From Monoplex corrugatus (lineage: Eukaryota > Mollusca > Gastropoda > Littorinimorpha > Ranellidae): a DNA stretch of 64,000 nucleotides. Below, piece by piece: positions 11,394-22,727 of this stretch. Under the pieces are notes generated by a model. The model ran no database searches, was not told the origin of the DNA, and saw only the letters and a list, made by a program, of their open reading frames with translations. Both the position numbers and the translations under genes were made by a program. Position 1 is the stretch's first letter. Every line of letters starts with the position of its first letter. Where the stretch lies: NCBI GenBank assembly GCA_030674185.1, contig JAPXFY010000013.1:52218067-52282066 (forward strand). Direction: 5' to 3'.

Positions 11394-11688
11394 GACTCGG
11401 CAAACTGCGTCGATGGGCAGCCGAACTTCGAAGGTCTGCTGCCCCTCATTATCAGCTTCTAGACTTCTGGACTTCAGATTGTCAGATTGGATAAGATTAA
11501 AACTCATACTACTAGTACTACTAGGCAAGTTTAGCAAGAATCATAGTGTAGATCTAAATAGGACTACAATAGTTAAGGATGGCGAGGGACAATGGATATT
11601 GGTCATGTAGTAGTGTCTCATCTCCTGATATGTGTACACCCACACAACAGTCTTGATGACTGATGTTTGACAGACACAGCTCAGTGAC

Positions 11689-11691
<3 letters not shown>

Positions 11692-11764
<73 letters not shown>
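11692..11764. repeat. (CA)n microsatellite
   Basis: Pure CA run of about 70 bases. Confidence 0.95.
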
Positions 11765-11768
<4 letters not shown>

Positions 11769-12253
11769 CTCACTACACACACACACAGAGTAAATACCCA
11801 AAGGTGTGATGAGCCGATGCACAGTAATGCTGAACTTCTAAATTTAATATTATCACACTGAAAAAATCTTGAATTTTCCAAATTTAAAGCCTAGGTACAA
11901 TGATTAAGATTAATGCTTTAAATGTGATTTTTTCTTATTTCAAATATTCAATATGCCTTTTAAATTGGTGTGAGTCCAACTGAGCTTAGGCCTATAGGCC
12001 TACTGCATTAATGTATGGGCATGACAAACCTCCATCTTTTTTCACTTTAACTAGTTTAAGTTTGTTTTGTTCCTGTCTAAAGTGCACAAGGATGCTTTGA
12101 TATGGACTGTTGGCAATGTATAGGTCTAAATACAATGATTATTAGGTGCTAGTAATTGTGATAACTAGTAGTAGTAGTCCTTGTCTGTCATTACTATTAC
12201 TGTTGTCATTCAAATGTCTCATAGTGGGTAAGGTCTTTATCCATCCAGATAAA

Positions 12254-15200
12254 ATGAGTGACTCCGATGCCACCCTCCGCCCACCTGGGTATGAGTGGGA
12301 TGACTCGGAATGTTTCATCGTCCAGTCACAGACTGATGCCATTGTAAGTGCATATTTTGATAATTTCTGTGCAAGACTTACACATCACATGTAGGCCTGT
12401 ACAGTCAGTCAACTGATCTCTTGCTGTCAAGTGTGTACACTCTAAGGGGACTGGGGTGTGTCTAGGTAATGACACTTGGATACCCTTCCTGTATAATTAT
12501 TTTTTTCCATTTTTGTTATTGTTTAGATTTTCATTTGACATGTTTGGTTTTACACAGATGACTTTCATGATTCCATTCTTAGAATGTCTGCACATATTTA
12601 TAATCTCTTCATTTAGCAAGCTGTAAATGTGACTATGGATTGTGTGCTTTTTTGTGTATGTGTGGACTATTTGTATGTAACTCATGTAAATATGTTTCAG
12701 AATTTTGTTTTTGCAATGTAGCTTATTTTTATGTCTGGTGTTTGTGCGTGTATGTTATGATATATTTCTGCTGATGCCCTTTTCATCTTGTTACCTGTAT
12801 TTATTTTGATATAGCATTATGAATTAAAACACTTGTAACCAAATATTGTCGGTCTTTGTGTTTTTGTTTGCATTTAATTTTGTTTTTTGAGTGATATACA
12901 TATAGATATTTACATAACTGTGTGTGCACACACACATATTTATGTATATAACACATTATCTTTCATGTTGTATGACAGCTTATGAAAAAGTGTGTGATTA
13001 CGCAAGGAAAAAAAACAAAACTTTTTCAAAAAGGTTTGCTTGTCAGGGTAAATATTTGAAAAGATACACTGTCCTTACTACCAGCTGAATTTTTAATTCA
13101 AAATTGCAATATGAACTTTCCAGATGAGCAAGTTATAAACCAATTAAGTCTGTGAATCTTTTTTTCCCCTCAGAACAGCTTAATTAGTAATTAATCTGTA
13201 ATCTCTAGTCTTAATAAAGACTCATTTCAATGTTACCAGGAAACTTGAGTTTTTTTTCAGTGAAATATTCAAACAATTTTCATGTCTATTTTTAAGGGTT
13301 TTTATACTACCATCACAGGCTCTCAATTTTTTATTTTGATTAATCAATATGAATATATTTACATCACATATATATCTATACACACATGTATATGATATAT
13401 AATGATATACATAGGCCTACATATCACTTATAATTATAAACATCTGTATATAAAAACCAAGAGGTATTTAATAAGTACACAGGTTGACAACTTCTTAAAG
13501 GTGGTTGTTCATGAAAAACTGTAATTAATTGATTATTACATAAAGATTCAGCCTAATGGTATTGAATAACTGTTGTAATTTATCATTATAATTATCTTGA
13601 GGCTTTACTCAACAATTTTCAAGTAAGAAATTTGATGATTTTGGAAACTGTAAAGATTTTAGGAATCTCAATTAATTTTCGCTTTAGCCAGTTGAGGCAA
13701 TTAATGAATTAATTTCTAATTAATGCAAAAACCCAGAGATTCATGAAAGTCGTAATCATCTTGGCTAAACAAAGACCTTTCTATGGATACTTGATTTTTT
13801 TCAATCGGTTCAGTCGTTCCAAAGTTATGGTGCTTTTTGTGATGAAACAGCACATACCGGGTCACAGTTTTTGCTATGTAATCCAATGAAGGAAAACGTC
13901 GAAAATTTAATTATTCAAAAAATCATAACTTTCGTCACAGATAATCAATCAAAAGAACTTTTTATACCATTTTAAAGTTCTTTTTTTTTGCTCTTTTCAA
14001 TGATGGTAATTCAGACCTGCCAACCCATACGATTTTGGCGTATTTAGTACGCCAGTTTACTCAAAATACGACCAATACGCCGACTTAATAAAAAATACGA
14101 CGAAAAAAAAATTAAAGATAAAAAAATCAAGTACCATTAGAAAGTGAATTTTTGGGCTCAGAATGCTCTAGATTGCACAGATTTGCACCAATTCTTTAAA
14201 AATTTTCCGGGGGGCATGCCCCCGGACCCCCCTAGTTAGCTTGCGCCTTCGGCGCTGCGCACTCAGAATACACCAATATTTTCAAAAATACTCCATTTTT
14301 CCTGGACAAATACTCCAACTTAAAAGTCAGGGTTGGCAGGTCTGGTAATTGCATATTTATTAAAACTATTTGAAATTTTTTGTAACATACCTATATATAT
14401 TATTAAGTAGGCCCAACTCCCCAAGCCTATCACTGAAAAGAGAGAGAGAGAGGAAAAAAAAAAAGCTTTACATTGGTATGGAAAGGTTTTCATTTGATTG
14501 ACCATAATGAAAGGTACGAAATTTTGAAATAATTAAAAGCTTGGGCCTTTTTAAAGAAAGTGTTTAATACATGGCTCACCGTGATTAGTTGTCGTCATTT
14601 TGTGAAGTGTCTTGTCTTTGGAAAGACTGAACCAAGAACAAAAAACTGAATTAATGAATATCACCAGAAATATCTGTACAAAGTACAAGCACAAGACAAC
14701 TGATGTATTCACAAGTGTAATAATTGCTGATAATTTATTTAGTTAATGAAATGAGCTTTTTAGAAAAATTACATGAAGGTACCAATTACAACTTCCATAA
14801 TAGCTGGAATTCTGGCTCTTAATTTATCACACACAGACTCCAGGTATTATCATGAAAAACTATGATTAGTCATGAGTGTTGGTAATTAGCCCAGTAATTA
14901 ATCACTTCAATGAATTTTAAAACAAACCTTTATGAGAGTCTCATAAAGGCTATAACTTGTATAATAGCTGTTATTGTCACATTGTGGCATATAATTTGCT
15001 ACACACAGACTACAGGTATTTCTCATCATTAGTGATAATAATTGTGGTAGTTAATATGATAATCAACTTAAGTTTGTGAGCTTAAAAATAGTATGTAACA
15101 TTAACAGTCCTTATACCATTTTAAGTTTAATCATAGTTGGAATTCTGGCTTGAAATTTGCCACATGCAGACTCCAGGGATTACTTATAATGAAAAATATG

Positions 15201-16183
15201 ATTAGTCTTAATAGTTTTGATAATTAGCCCAGTAATTAATAATCTTAACAAGCTAAAAAAAAAAAACTACATGAGTCTTGAAACATAACTTCCAATATTC
15301 CATAATATCAGTAGCTGGAATTCTGACTTGTAATATGCTGAATGTACACTTAGAATTTAGATATTATCACCAAAAATGTTGATTGTAATAATAGTTTTAA
15401 TAATTGACATAAGTAATTAATCTAATGTCGTAGTAATGAGCTTAAAAACATTAATCTGACGAATTTGAAAAACACCACATAACAGCCATGAAACCATTTA
15501 AACTTCTACCATAGTTTTGAATTCTGGTTTGTAATTTGCCACATACAGACTCATCATGAAAAACTATGATTTGTCATAAGAGCTTTGGTAAATAGCCCAG
15601 TAATTAACTACCTTAACAAACTAAAGGAAAACTCTACATGTATTTTGCACAATCAAAAAAAAAAGGTGAAACCCCTAAAATATTCACTTTTCACAATTAA
15701 AAGATGGTGAAACCAAACTAAAAAATCCGATTCTCATAAAACTAAAGGCAAAACCTCATTTCACAAAAAAAACTTTCACCCATGTTTCCATGTGTCTTTG
15801 TGTGTGTGTGTGCACGTGCATGTGTGTGTGTGTGTGTTCTATTACTTCTAATTGCTGTAAATTCATTTGAAGTTTTGATTTCTATTGTTGTTGATATTTT
15901 GTTTATGCAGTGTTGTTCTTGTGTTCTTCAAATTGTACAGATTTTCATTTGAATTTTTAATGACACGTATCATGACATACAACTTACAAGTGAATAAAAA
16001 GTGATAGTAATACTCATGGGCTTATTAACTACTTCAGTAAAATGCCAGCATACTTTGTAATTGTTGTTTTTGGTGTATGTGTACATTCAGACGGAGCCAT
16101 CAAGGAAAAGGAAGAGAGGCAGGCCACTGGGCACATGGAGAACTGGCGGAAAAGATGAAGGCAGTGAGCAGGACCTTGACTAG
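12254..16183 (+). CDS. Possible two-exon AT-hook micro-protein gene
   Basis: Exon 1 (12254-12343) encodes MSDSDATLRPPGYEWDDSEC and on to QTDAI, ending at a strong donor GTAAGTGC (12344). Exon 2 (16091-16183) follows an acceptor ending ACATTCAG and continues in phase 0: TEPSRKRKRGRPLGTWRTGG, then KDEGSEQDLD and TAG. The joined product would be 60 residues, acidic then basic, with an AT-hook-like core (KRKRGRP) that in known proteins binds the minor groove of A/T-rich DNA. The 3.7-kb intron contains a small TIR element and a satellite array. The frame stays open upstream of the ATG, so exon 1 may belong to a longer protein. It could instead be a fragment of an unrecognised mobile gene. The exon pairing is inference from splice sites, phase and composition. 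Confidence 0.4.
12344..14005. other. A/T-rich non-coding stretch
   Basis: No reading frame with protein-like composition, no RNA gene and no clear repeat boundary. ATATAT and ATGTATAT motifs cluster at 12890-13450. The block AAAAACTGTAATTAATTGA at 13517-13535 resembles the satellite at 14.7-15.6 kb and may be an outlying diverged unit. Confidence 0.6.
14012..14344. mobile_element. MITE-like element with perfect 15-bp TIRs
   Basis: Ends are CAGACCTGCCAACCC (14012-14026) and its exact reverse complement (14330-14344). The flanks repeat GTAATT, 6 bp, or 7 bp (GGTAATT) if the last element base is counted with the flank. At 333 bp it has no coding capacity. The block GGGGGGCATGCCCCCGGACC (14209-14228) and the CTGCCAACCC terminus are shared with the element at 45576-46592, so the two belong to one group. 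Superfamily is uncertain: hAT-like by its relative's BED finger, although the duplication is shorter than the usual 8 bp. Confidence 0.85.
14690..15620. repeat. Diverged ~165-200-bp tandem satellite, about 5 units
   Basis: The phrase GGAATTCTGG with following TTTGCCACA...CAGACTCCAGG recurs near 14803, 14966 (diverged), 15137, 15314 and 15514. Each is followed by an ATGAAAAACTATGATTAGTC-type block and AGCCCAGTAATTAA. Units are 60-80 percent alike by eye. The region is A/T-rich and non-coding. Confidence 0.75.
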
Positions 16184-16371
16184 ACTCAGGTGGCTTGCTT
16201 AGGACCAAGATGGCTGGAGAAGATTCACAGGCGACAGGCAGTGAAGAAGATTAAGTAAGTGTGTGTGTGTGTGTGTGTTATCAATTAATGCTGTCTCCTG
16301 GATTCATCCATGTCCATTTTCTGCTGTTACTAGTGTTAGGTTGCTCAAATCAAGTATTTCCTGTTATGAAT

Positions 16372-17032
16372 TCAATTACTTGTGCCCACTAAAAGTTTTT
16401 CTTCCTTTTCATTTCGTATGCCAATGCCAAGAAATCCAGCTATGTCATCTACTTTTTCCTGTCCCATTTTAGCATTAAAATCTCCCATTATTATTGTAAT
16501 GTCCTGTGATTTACATTGAGCCTTGGCTGTCTCTAATTGTACATAGAAGTTGTCCATTTCTTCCTTAGTACTTGCAGATGTTGGTGCATATATACTTGGA
16601 TGATGTTGATATCAAATGGCTTGCCCTCCAGTCTAATTAGTAGAACGGGGTCTGATGTTGCCCATTATCCTTTGATAAACTTTGACTTGTCATTGTCCAT
16701 TATGATGCCTATCCCTCTTTCATGTGTGTCCCCACCAGCACATATAATTTTATGCTAGCCCAATGTTATGTATGCTCCCTTTCATCTGACCTCTCCTAGT
16801 CCTAAGATACTGATGTTCATTTGTTCCATGTCTGTCTTGACATTTTCTAATTTTTCCCCTTCTGGAGCATTGTTCTAACATTCCCAGTTGCAATTGTTAG
16901 GTCTTTGATTGCAGTTACTTGATCACCGTCTGGTGTCACCTGCTCAGCGTGACTTCCCCTACTGGACAAAGGTTCTCCAGTGGAGCCCATATTGATGTCG
17001 TTCTTGGAGTTTCTTTTACTGTGTCTGGCCAT
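16372..17032 (-). pseudogene. RTE-type LINE endonuclease fragment
   Basis: Read on the minus strand, the upstream part (16847-17032) ends in IATGNVRTMLQKGKN, the start of an APE-type endonuclease. The downstream part (16372-16557) has MDNFYVQLETAKAQCKSQDI then IMGDFNAKMGQEK and GIGIRNEK, the GDFNAK box being the metal-binding Asn/Asp region. Between them the frame is broken by stops, but YAPTSAS-like sequence is visible near 16575. This matches the RTE/BovB endonuclease (database name craniofacial development protein 2-like). No reverse transcriptase is present. Confidence 0.8.
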
Positions 17033-17639
17033 GAGGTAGTTTGAATGATATCATTCTGATAGTGTTGTCACTGCTGCACTCACAACATATGCATAAACTG
17101 CTGTTTCATTCCTCAATTCCTTTAATTCATTGTGTAGTTGAAGAACATTCTGCTTATTTCTAATAATACACTCTTCTTCCTCTGTGACATGGAAAAGCTT
17201 TAGGCTGTAGAATAAAACTTGGGAATGAAACACCGTCAAAACTTTTTGCTGATCAAAGCATGGCAGTGCTTTGCAGGAAAACTGATATATATATGTATAA
17301 ACTAGCAGCAGATTCTGCTTAAAGAGCTAAGGCACATGTTAAAGTTTGAGAATGCAATCGGCCATCCAAGCTGTCCTAACTGATTGTTTACAGTCACTAG
17401 GCAACAAAAAATCTTTTTTTCTCTCCTTCACAGAAGAATTATTTATCTGTGCATGTGCATGCATAAAGCACAATCAGCAAATACTGAAAATCAAATGAAA
17501 ACTTTTAACTTTAACGTTTCGAATTCATTTTGTAAAAATTTTATAATTAGTGTTAAACTAAGGAGAAGGTAAGCTTTTAGTAGTAAAGTCGTAATTGACA
17601 AAGAAGCATATAGCTACTGTCATCACTGATCTATTGCTC

Positions 17640-17890
17640 TGTTGACTCAGAATGTGGCAGCCTTCACAACACAGTTAGATTGTTCCATTTGTACCACATA
17701 AGCTCTGACTTTCTCGATGTTGGAAGAAGGTGTTGGTCACAAACAGCTCATGTTCTGCACATAGGCTCAGTATGTGATTGCTGTTGTCATTGCATGGGGT
17801 TTTCTTGTCGCAGTGTGGGCCCAAATATCTTATCCACAGTTTCTTTTTTCACCCACTCTGCCGTTAAACTAAGTCTGCCATGGTGATCAG
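17640..17890 (-). pseudogene. LINE endonuclease fragment
   Basis: On the minus strand a short frame reads CNDNSNHILSLCAEHELFVT then NTFFQHRESQ, matching the N.NG..LL.CA..L.ITNT.F segment of LINE endonucleases. The flanks are degenerate. It may belong to the same insertion as 16372-17032 or be an independent fragment. Confidence 0.5.
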
Positions 17891-18157
17891 GCCTTCATTG
17901 TCAGGGATGTTGTTGATGTTATCAGAGACTCTCTCGAAGAACTCTTCCTCTTCTTAAGAAAATCTGTAGTTGTGCACGGCTCAGATCATGGGTACAAGAA
18001 ATGTTACATCCATGAGAAAAAATAAAATTGATTTCAAGGAACTCAAAGTTGATTTGCTGTGTTCTTTAATGTCTTTACCAGTTGAAAACAAATTTTCTAG
18101 AGCAAGAGTTATTATATTTTGACTTTGACAGCCATTTTACGGCAAGACCTTACAAAT

Positions 18158-18527
18158 CTTCTGTTCATAACTTGGTGTCCAAAAGAAAATATCTGTATTA
18201 ATGCTGTTTTGAAAATAATGCATATAATAGCATTTACTCAACTTTAGTTGGTGTATCTAACTCTAAAATGCAAAATAAATGACAAAATTGAAAATCATTC
18301 TTATTTGATACATTAATGAAATGTGGACACCGTTATGAACAGAAGACATGACTTTAGCACTTTTTCTGAAGTGATGATAATTAATGATAAACAGATGTTT
18401 ATCTTTCCAAGTTAAACACTTTACATCAAAAAGAAAGCATGATCATCTCAATGTCAGATGTTTTGAAAAACAAAGTGCTGAAAGCTATTTATTTGATTTG
18501 TCTTCCGTACATAACTTGGACACCATC
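18158..18527. repeat. Palindromic motif copies (3' flank of the 18.6-23.9 kb gene)
   Basis: Three copies of TTCTGTTCATAAC or its reverse complement: 18159 forward, followed by TTGGTGTCC; 18331 reverse, preceded by GTGGACACC; 18502 forward-like, followed by TTGGACACC. The same motif makes the ~200-bp array at 24.28-25.31 kb, on the other side of the gene. Confidence 0.8.
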
Positions 18528-18576
18528 TGCACTCATAACAACAGACCAAAGCAAATGTGTTCAACCACCAAGAAGT

Positions 18577-18582
18577 TTTATT
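18577..18582 (-). promoter_or_regulatory. Polyadenylation signal AATAAA
   Basis: AATAAA on the minus strand lies 8 bases after the TGA stop (18591-18593) of the terminal exon, supporting that exon as the gene's 3' end. Confidence 0.6.
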
Positions 18583-18590
18583 GATAGATT

Positions 18591-18755
18591 TCAGAAAAAG
18601 TGTCTTCCTCTGCCATCAATTCTTGGAGGGGGCAAAATGTCCACAATTTCTTCCCACAAAACGATGAATTTTCGATCAATTGCAGGCAACACATAGTAAG
18701 AACCACTCTTGTCGAGGAACTGGACTTCTGCACCATGTTCTTGGAGTCCTTGAAT
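18591..18755 (-). CDS. Terminal exon of the 18.6-23.9 kb gene
   Basis: Acceptor TGCTGCAG, then 54 codons in phase 0: IQGLQEHGAEVQFLDKSG, SYYVLP, WEEIVDILPPPR and a TGA stop. Together with the preceding exon (TFIGL) this forms a small beta-rich module of the type 'FIGLV...VQFL.KSG.YYVLP', reminiscent of SH3/Tudor-like C-terminal modules (inference only). Composition and splice signals make it clearly coding. Confidence 0.75.
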   Translation of the reverse strand: MQGLQEHGAEVQFLDKSGSYYVLPAIDRKFIVLWEEIVDILPPPRIDGRGRHFF

Positions 18756-19161
18756 CTGCAGCATACAAGGCCATTGCTGTTAGCACACCGAAAAGAAATC
18801 CTTTCCTATAAAAATTAACAGTAAATCATTAATATTAAACTTATGATAATAATGATTCTAATATCTTCAAAAGTGAAGAAAAAAACTTGTCAAACTTGAC
18901 AGCACCAGGCATTTTCTTTAATATTCACCTGCATAGTTAATGGTTTTATTGAAAGAGATTGTAAAATTGCGAGAAAAGCCAATATATATACAAAACAGAA
19001 AAGAAATAGCTGACCACATAAATTATGATCTGAACACTAGGAATTTCATAACCTTTTAATGGTTGGACAAAACTGGAGTTGCCCATATGGTGAAATGTAA
19101 AATGATCGCATTCAGATTTCTTCACTCTCACACACACATTCAATCAAAATCATACTCTTAC

Positions 19162-19243
19162 CAGACCAATGAATGTCTTGGTCTTTGTCAGAGTCCTGCT
19201 TGCAGGAAGAACTTTGGCTCTGATGAAATCACCAAGTCGAGCC
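19162..19243 (-). CDS. Penultimate exon of the 18.6-23.9 kb gene
   Basis: Flanked by acceptor TGTGTTGCAG and donor GTAAGAGT. It encodes ARLGDFIRAKVLPASRTLTK then TKTFIGL. It joins in phase to the acidic exon upstream (AA plus G making Lys) and at a codon boundary to the terminal exon. Confidence 0.75.
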
Positions 19244-19541
19244 CTGCAACACACATAAGAATAAGAGTGACAAATGTTGAGTAGTACTGTACAGCTAATA
19301 AAGTTTTACACATTCGATAAGTTTATGCTTGTTTTGCCTTCATTTATTGATGAAATGTTTACTATTATGATCATGCTGGATTAAAGTTTGTTTAAACCAA
19401 TAGTTTAAAACAAAACATGGCTGAGTATTAGATGATTCCACAAGACAAGACTTCATTCTTGTGTGTAAGAATTAAGATCTTACTTAAATGTGCAATATGT
19501 TCAGGACAATTTTGCTGGCAAGTAAGTTTATCTGTACTCAC

Positions 19542-19862
19542 TTGGAAGACTTTCCTTCAGCGGATCCACACTGGGAGATGCTATGATCCACCTTTGTTGG
19601 CTGGGGCACCTCATCAGGTTGATCCGTCTCAGGTGGCTTGGAACTGTCAGGCTGATCCACTTCTGTTGGCTGGGGCATATCAGGCTGGTCCACCTCTGGA
19701 TGGGGCTCATCGTCAGGCTGGTCCTCCTTTGGCTCATTGTCAATCTGGTCCACCTCTGTTGGATGGGGGCTCATCATCCGGCTGGTCCATTTGTTTTGGA
19801 TGGGGCATGGTCTCACTTTCCGTTGGCTGGTCCATCTCGACATCATTGGCGGGGCAACAGTT
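19542..19862 (-). CDS. Acidic DQPD-repeat exon of the 18.6-23.9 kb gene
   Basis: Acceptor ATTATTACAG and donor GTGAGTAC bound an exon encoding about seven loose copies of a Pro/Asp-rich unit (PTEVDQPD, PETDQPD, HPEVDQPD). The unit is 10-14 residues and probably an unstructured linker. Near its 5' end the repeat reads in another frame (MDQPTESETMPHPKQMDQPD). A one-base indel, perhaps at a C run near 19765, has shifted it. The plus-strand Leu/Trp-rich frame here is a shadow. Confidence 0.65.
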
Positions 19863-21671
19863 CTGTAATAATATGATATACATATTGATGGGTGTAAACA
19901 TAATCAACAATAATCATTTTCATGAATCTAACATATGAGGCACTACTTGTATACTACTAATTGATGTCTTTTTTTTAAACTCTTCACTATTGATTATACA
20001 ATTCCGAGCATGCATTTGTTACGGTAACAGGAGAGCAATTGTGGCCATGTTTCCTGATCTATTATGATGCAGAGTGACAAATTTGTGCCCAAGAGTCAAA
20101 ATGCTTTAAGCAGCAAGATCCTGATCTATTGCGATGTAGCCTGCCCCTTTTTTTCAGAATGAAAATACTTTAAGCAGCAAGAGAAGACTACGTGTACAAA
20201 AAAAGTTCACTGTACAGACTATTTGCACACAAAGAACACACACAAATGTGTGTGTGTTGAAAGAGATATAAAAATAATTAGCTCACCCTTCATGATCAGG
20301 CACATCAGGATTTGCGACAGGAGATTCTGGCTGACCACCAGCAGCAATCCGTCGTCTTGTGGGTCTCAGCTCAGTCACTGTCCACTCTCCAACCAGATCC
20401 TCATTTAAGCATCGCCCATCATTTCTGCATCCATCGCAGAAACAGGAACGCTCCCTCACAGCATTGACGTTTGGCTGGATGCCTTTTATACAGTGCATCT
20501 GCTGTGTGTTTTTCAGTCGTTTGGTGTTTGTGTGGTCTGGTCTGTCCCTGTTTATTTCCTGTGAGTCGACAAAAATAAATCTGCGTTTGGTGTGAGAGTG
20601 GTCTACACCCTCTTGTGGCAGACTGAGCCTTTCACAGCAAACACGGAAAAAGTCATGAACTGAGAGGATGTGAGTCTGTCTTGCCAGAACTGCCCAGTTT
20701 ATGGACTTTTTCAGGACTCCTATTTCACGGTCACAGGGGCCTTTTCCATGCCTAACTTCCAAAGTAGTGCCGTTCAGCAGACACACCAAAATCCTGTGTT
20801 GCAAAAGAGCAGTCAACAAAGTTGATCCTGTTCTTGTACTGTGTCGGTGAGCCATCAGAAAACGACACAATACATGTGAAAGTCAAGCCATCTTGAAGCA
20901 GCAACTCCACAGACTTCCCAAGGAAATGTTGCACTGCGTGGTAGTCGTGCTTCATATCGTTGCTGATGAATATGATTGAGTCTGTGACCACAAACTCATC
21001 ACATTCCAGCCACTTGTATGAGGCAACCACTGGATGGATGGTTGTCTGGGTGTTGTTCCAGCGGCAGCCTTGTGGAGCATCTTGGGGCCGTGACGTATAA
21101 TTTTCTGCAAAGTCCAAGCAAAGAACTATTGTGTTCGCTGGCACAGCACTGGATATGTTCCGGTACTGCTGAAACTGCCACCATGCATTGAACAAATGGC
21201 GTGAAAATGTTGTGAGGTCTGTAACCAGGGCATCCGCCAGCTCCTCAAAAGTACCCTCCTTTTGAACTTTCATCATTCTGGTACTGGCGCTGTTGGTGAT
21301 TGCAACGTTTTCCCACTTGAACCAAGTGACAGAGGCAGTTTTGATGTCATCTCTGTCCAGGGCAGTCTGCAGATGCTCCTTCAGATGATGTGGTCCACAC
21401 TCTCCACATTGTCTATAAATGCAGGCTTTTTTTATACTCTTTACCCGTTTTTTTTGGACAAAGAGTCAGTCTGGATGCGCCATAGTGGTCCTGGATTTTC
21501 AACAAAGGAAAGCCTTCCAGGTGCATATTGACTACGTTGATTTTCAAGTCGATGTTAACACAGTATTCACAGAGGCATTCTCTGAATCTGTGTGTTGTGA
21601 AGGGCATAACATTTTTTGGCTTTAACTTCTTGAATGAAGAAAATGGAATTGATGGGCCATTTTGCTCATTG

Positions 21672-22727
21672 TAATAATAAATAATAATAATAATTACAAT
21701 ATTTATATAGCGCAAAATCTTGATAAAATCAAATCTAAGCGCTGAAGCAGACACACACGCAAGCACGCACGCACGCACACACACGCACGCACGCACACAC
21801 ACACACGCACGCACACGCACACACACACACACACACACGCATGGCTATAAATGGGGAGAAAGAATAAAACCAAGAATAAAACCAATGGAAAATTATAGAG
21901 AGCATAGCATATACAATTATATATTATAACCATGTGATTCCCTCCGAGCGGAGACAGGCTGCAGAGGGGGGGGGGGGGGGGGGGTTGAGTGAGGTTAGGA
22001 TTTTATGCGGAGGAGAAAAGGTGAGTTTTGAGAGCGGACTTGAAGGAGACAAAAGTAGGTTGCTGACGGACTGAGAGAGGAAGTTTGTTCCAGGAGAGTG
22101 GACCAGAAACAGAGAAGGCTCGTGGGCCATAGGTATTGAGCTTAGTGCGTGGAAAGCGAAAAGTCAGAGGATCGGAGGCAGAGCGGAGGGTACGTGAGGG
22201 AACATAGATCACAAGTAGGCTTGACAGGTAGTCGGGGGCTGCGTTATTGAGGCTTTTGTAGCACATGGTGTCTACTTTGTACTGTATGCGCTTTGATACA
22301 GGGAGCCAGTGAAGTTGTGCCAGGAGAGGAGATATGTGGTCAGCTTTTTTCTTTTTGAGTACAAGGCGTGCAGCATTGTTTTGAATGCGCTGTAGGATGT
22401 GAATGGTGGAGGCAGGAAGACCAGACAGGAGTGAATTGCAATAGTCAATGCGAGACATTATGAAGGAGAGAACGAGTTTTGCAGTTGTTTCGACAGAGAG
22501 ATACTTCCTGATCAGCCTTATACGATGGAGATGATAGTAGCAGGATCTGGCAGTTTGAGAAACAAAGTTGTTCATGGAGAGGGTAGAGTCAATGCAGACA
22601 CCAAGGTTTTTAGCTGAATCAGAAATTGGGACTGATGTGTTACATAATGGGAGAGAAAGAGGAGGCAGCTGAGAAAGTTTCTGACGGGTGCCAATGAGGA
22701 TAGCTTCTGTTTTGTCGTCATTAAGCT
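21672..22727 (-). mobile_element. CR1/L2-like LINE, 5'-truncated, copy 1
   Basis: Minus-strand insertion of about 1,056 bp. It has RT C-terminal sequence (LNDDKTEAILIGT near 22700, then the 22003-22575 frame with RSCYYHLHRIRLIRKYLS, DYCNSLLSGLP, NAARLVLKKKK, HWLPV). It ends in a 3' UTR with CA repeats, GCGCTATATAAATATTGTAA and (ATT)n. It matches copy 3 (45066-47609) at roughly 96 percent by eye over 22140-22258 against 45455-45575. There is no target duplication beyond 1 base. Confidence 0.9.
21966..21985. repeat. Homopolymer G20 in the LINE 3' UTR
   Basis: Twenty consecutive G, where LINE copy 3 has only six (45295-45300). It is either a slippage expansion or a sequencing artefact. It could form a G-quadruplex. 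Confidence 0.9.

Noticed and set aside
14190..14260. G/C-rich palindrome as a possible terminator or RNA hairpin
   Set aside because: It is an internal module of the TIR element, shared with the element at 45.6-46.6 kb.
19432..19938. 168-residue plus-strand frame rich in Trp, Leu and Gly
   Set aside because: Antisense shadow of the acidic DQPD-repeat exon, which has correct splice sites and phase.
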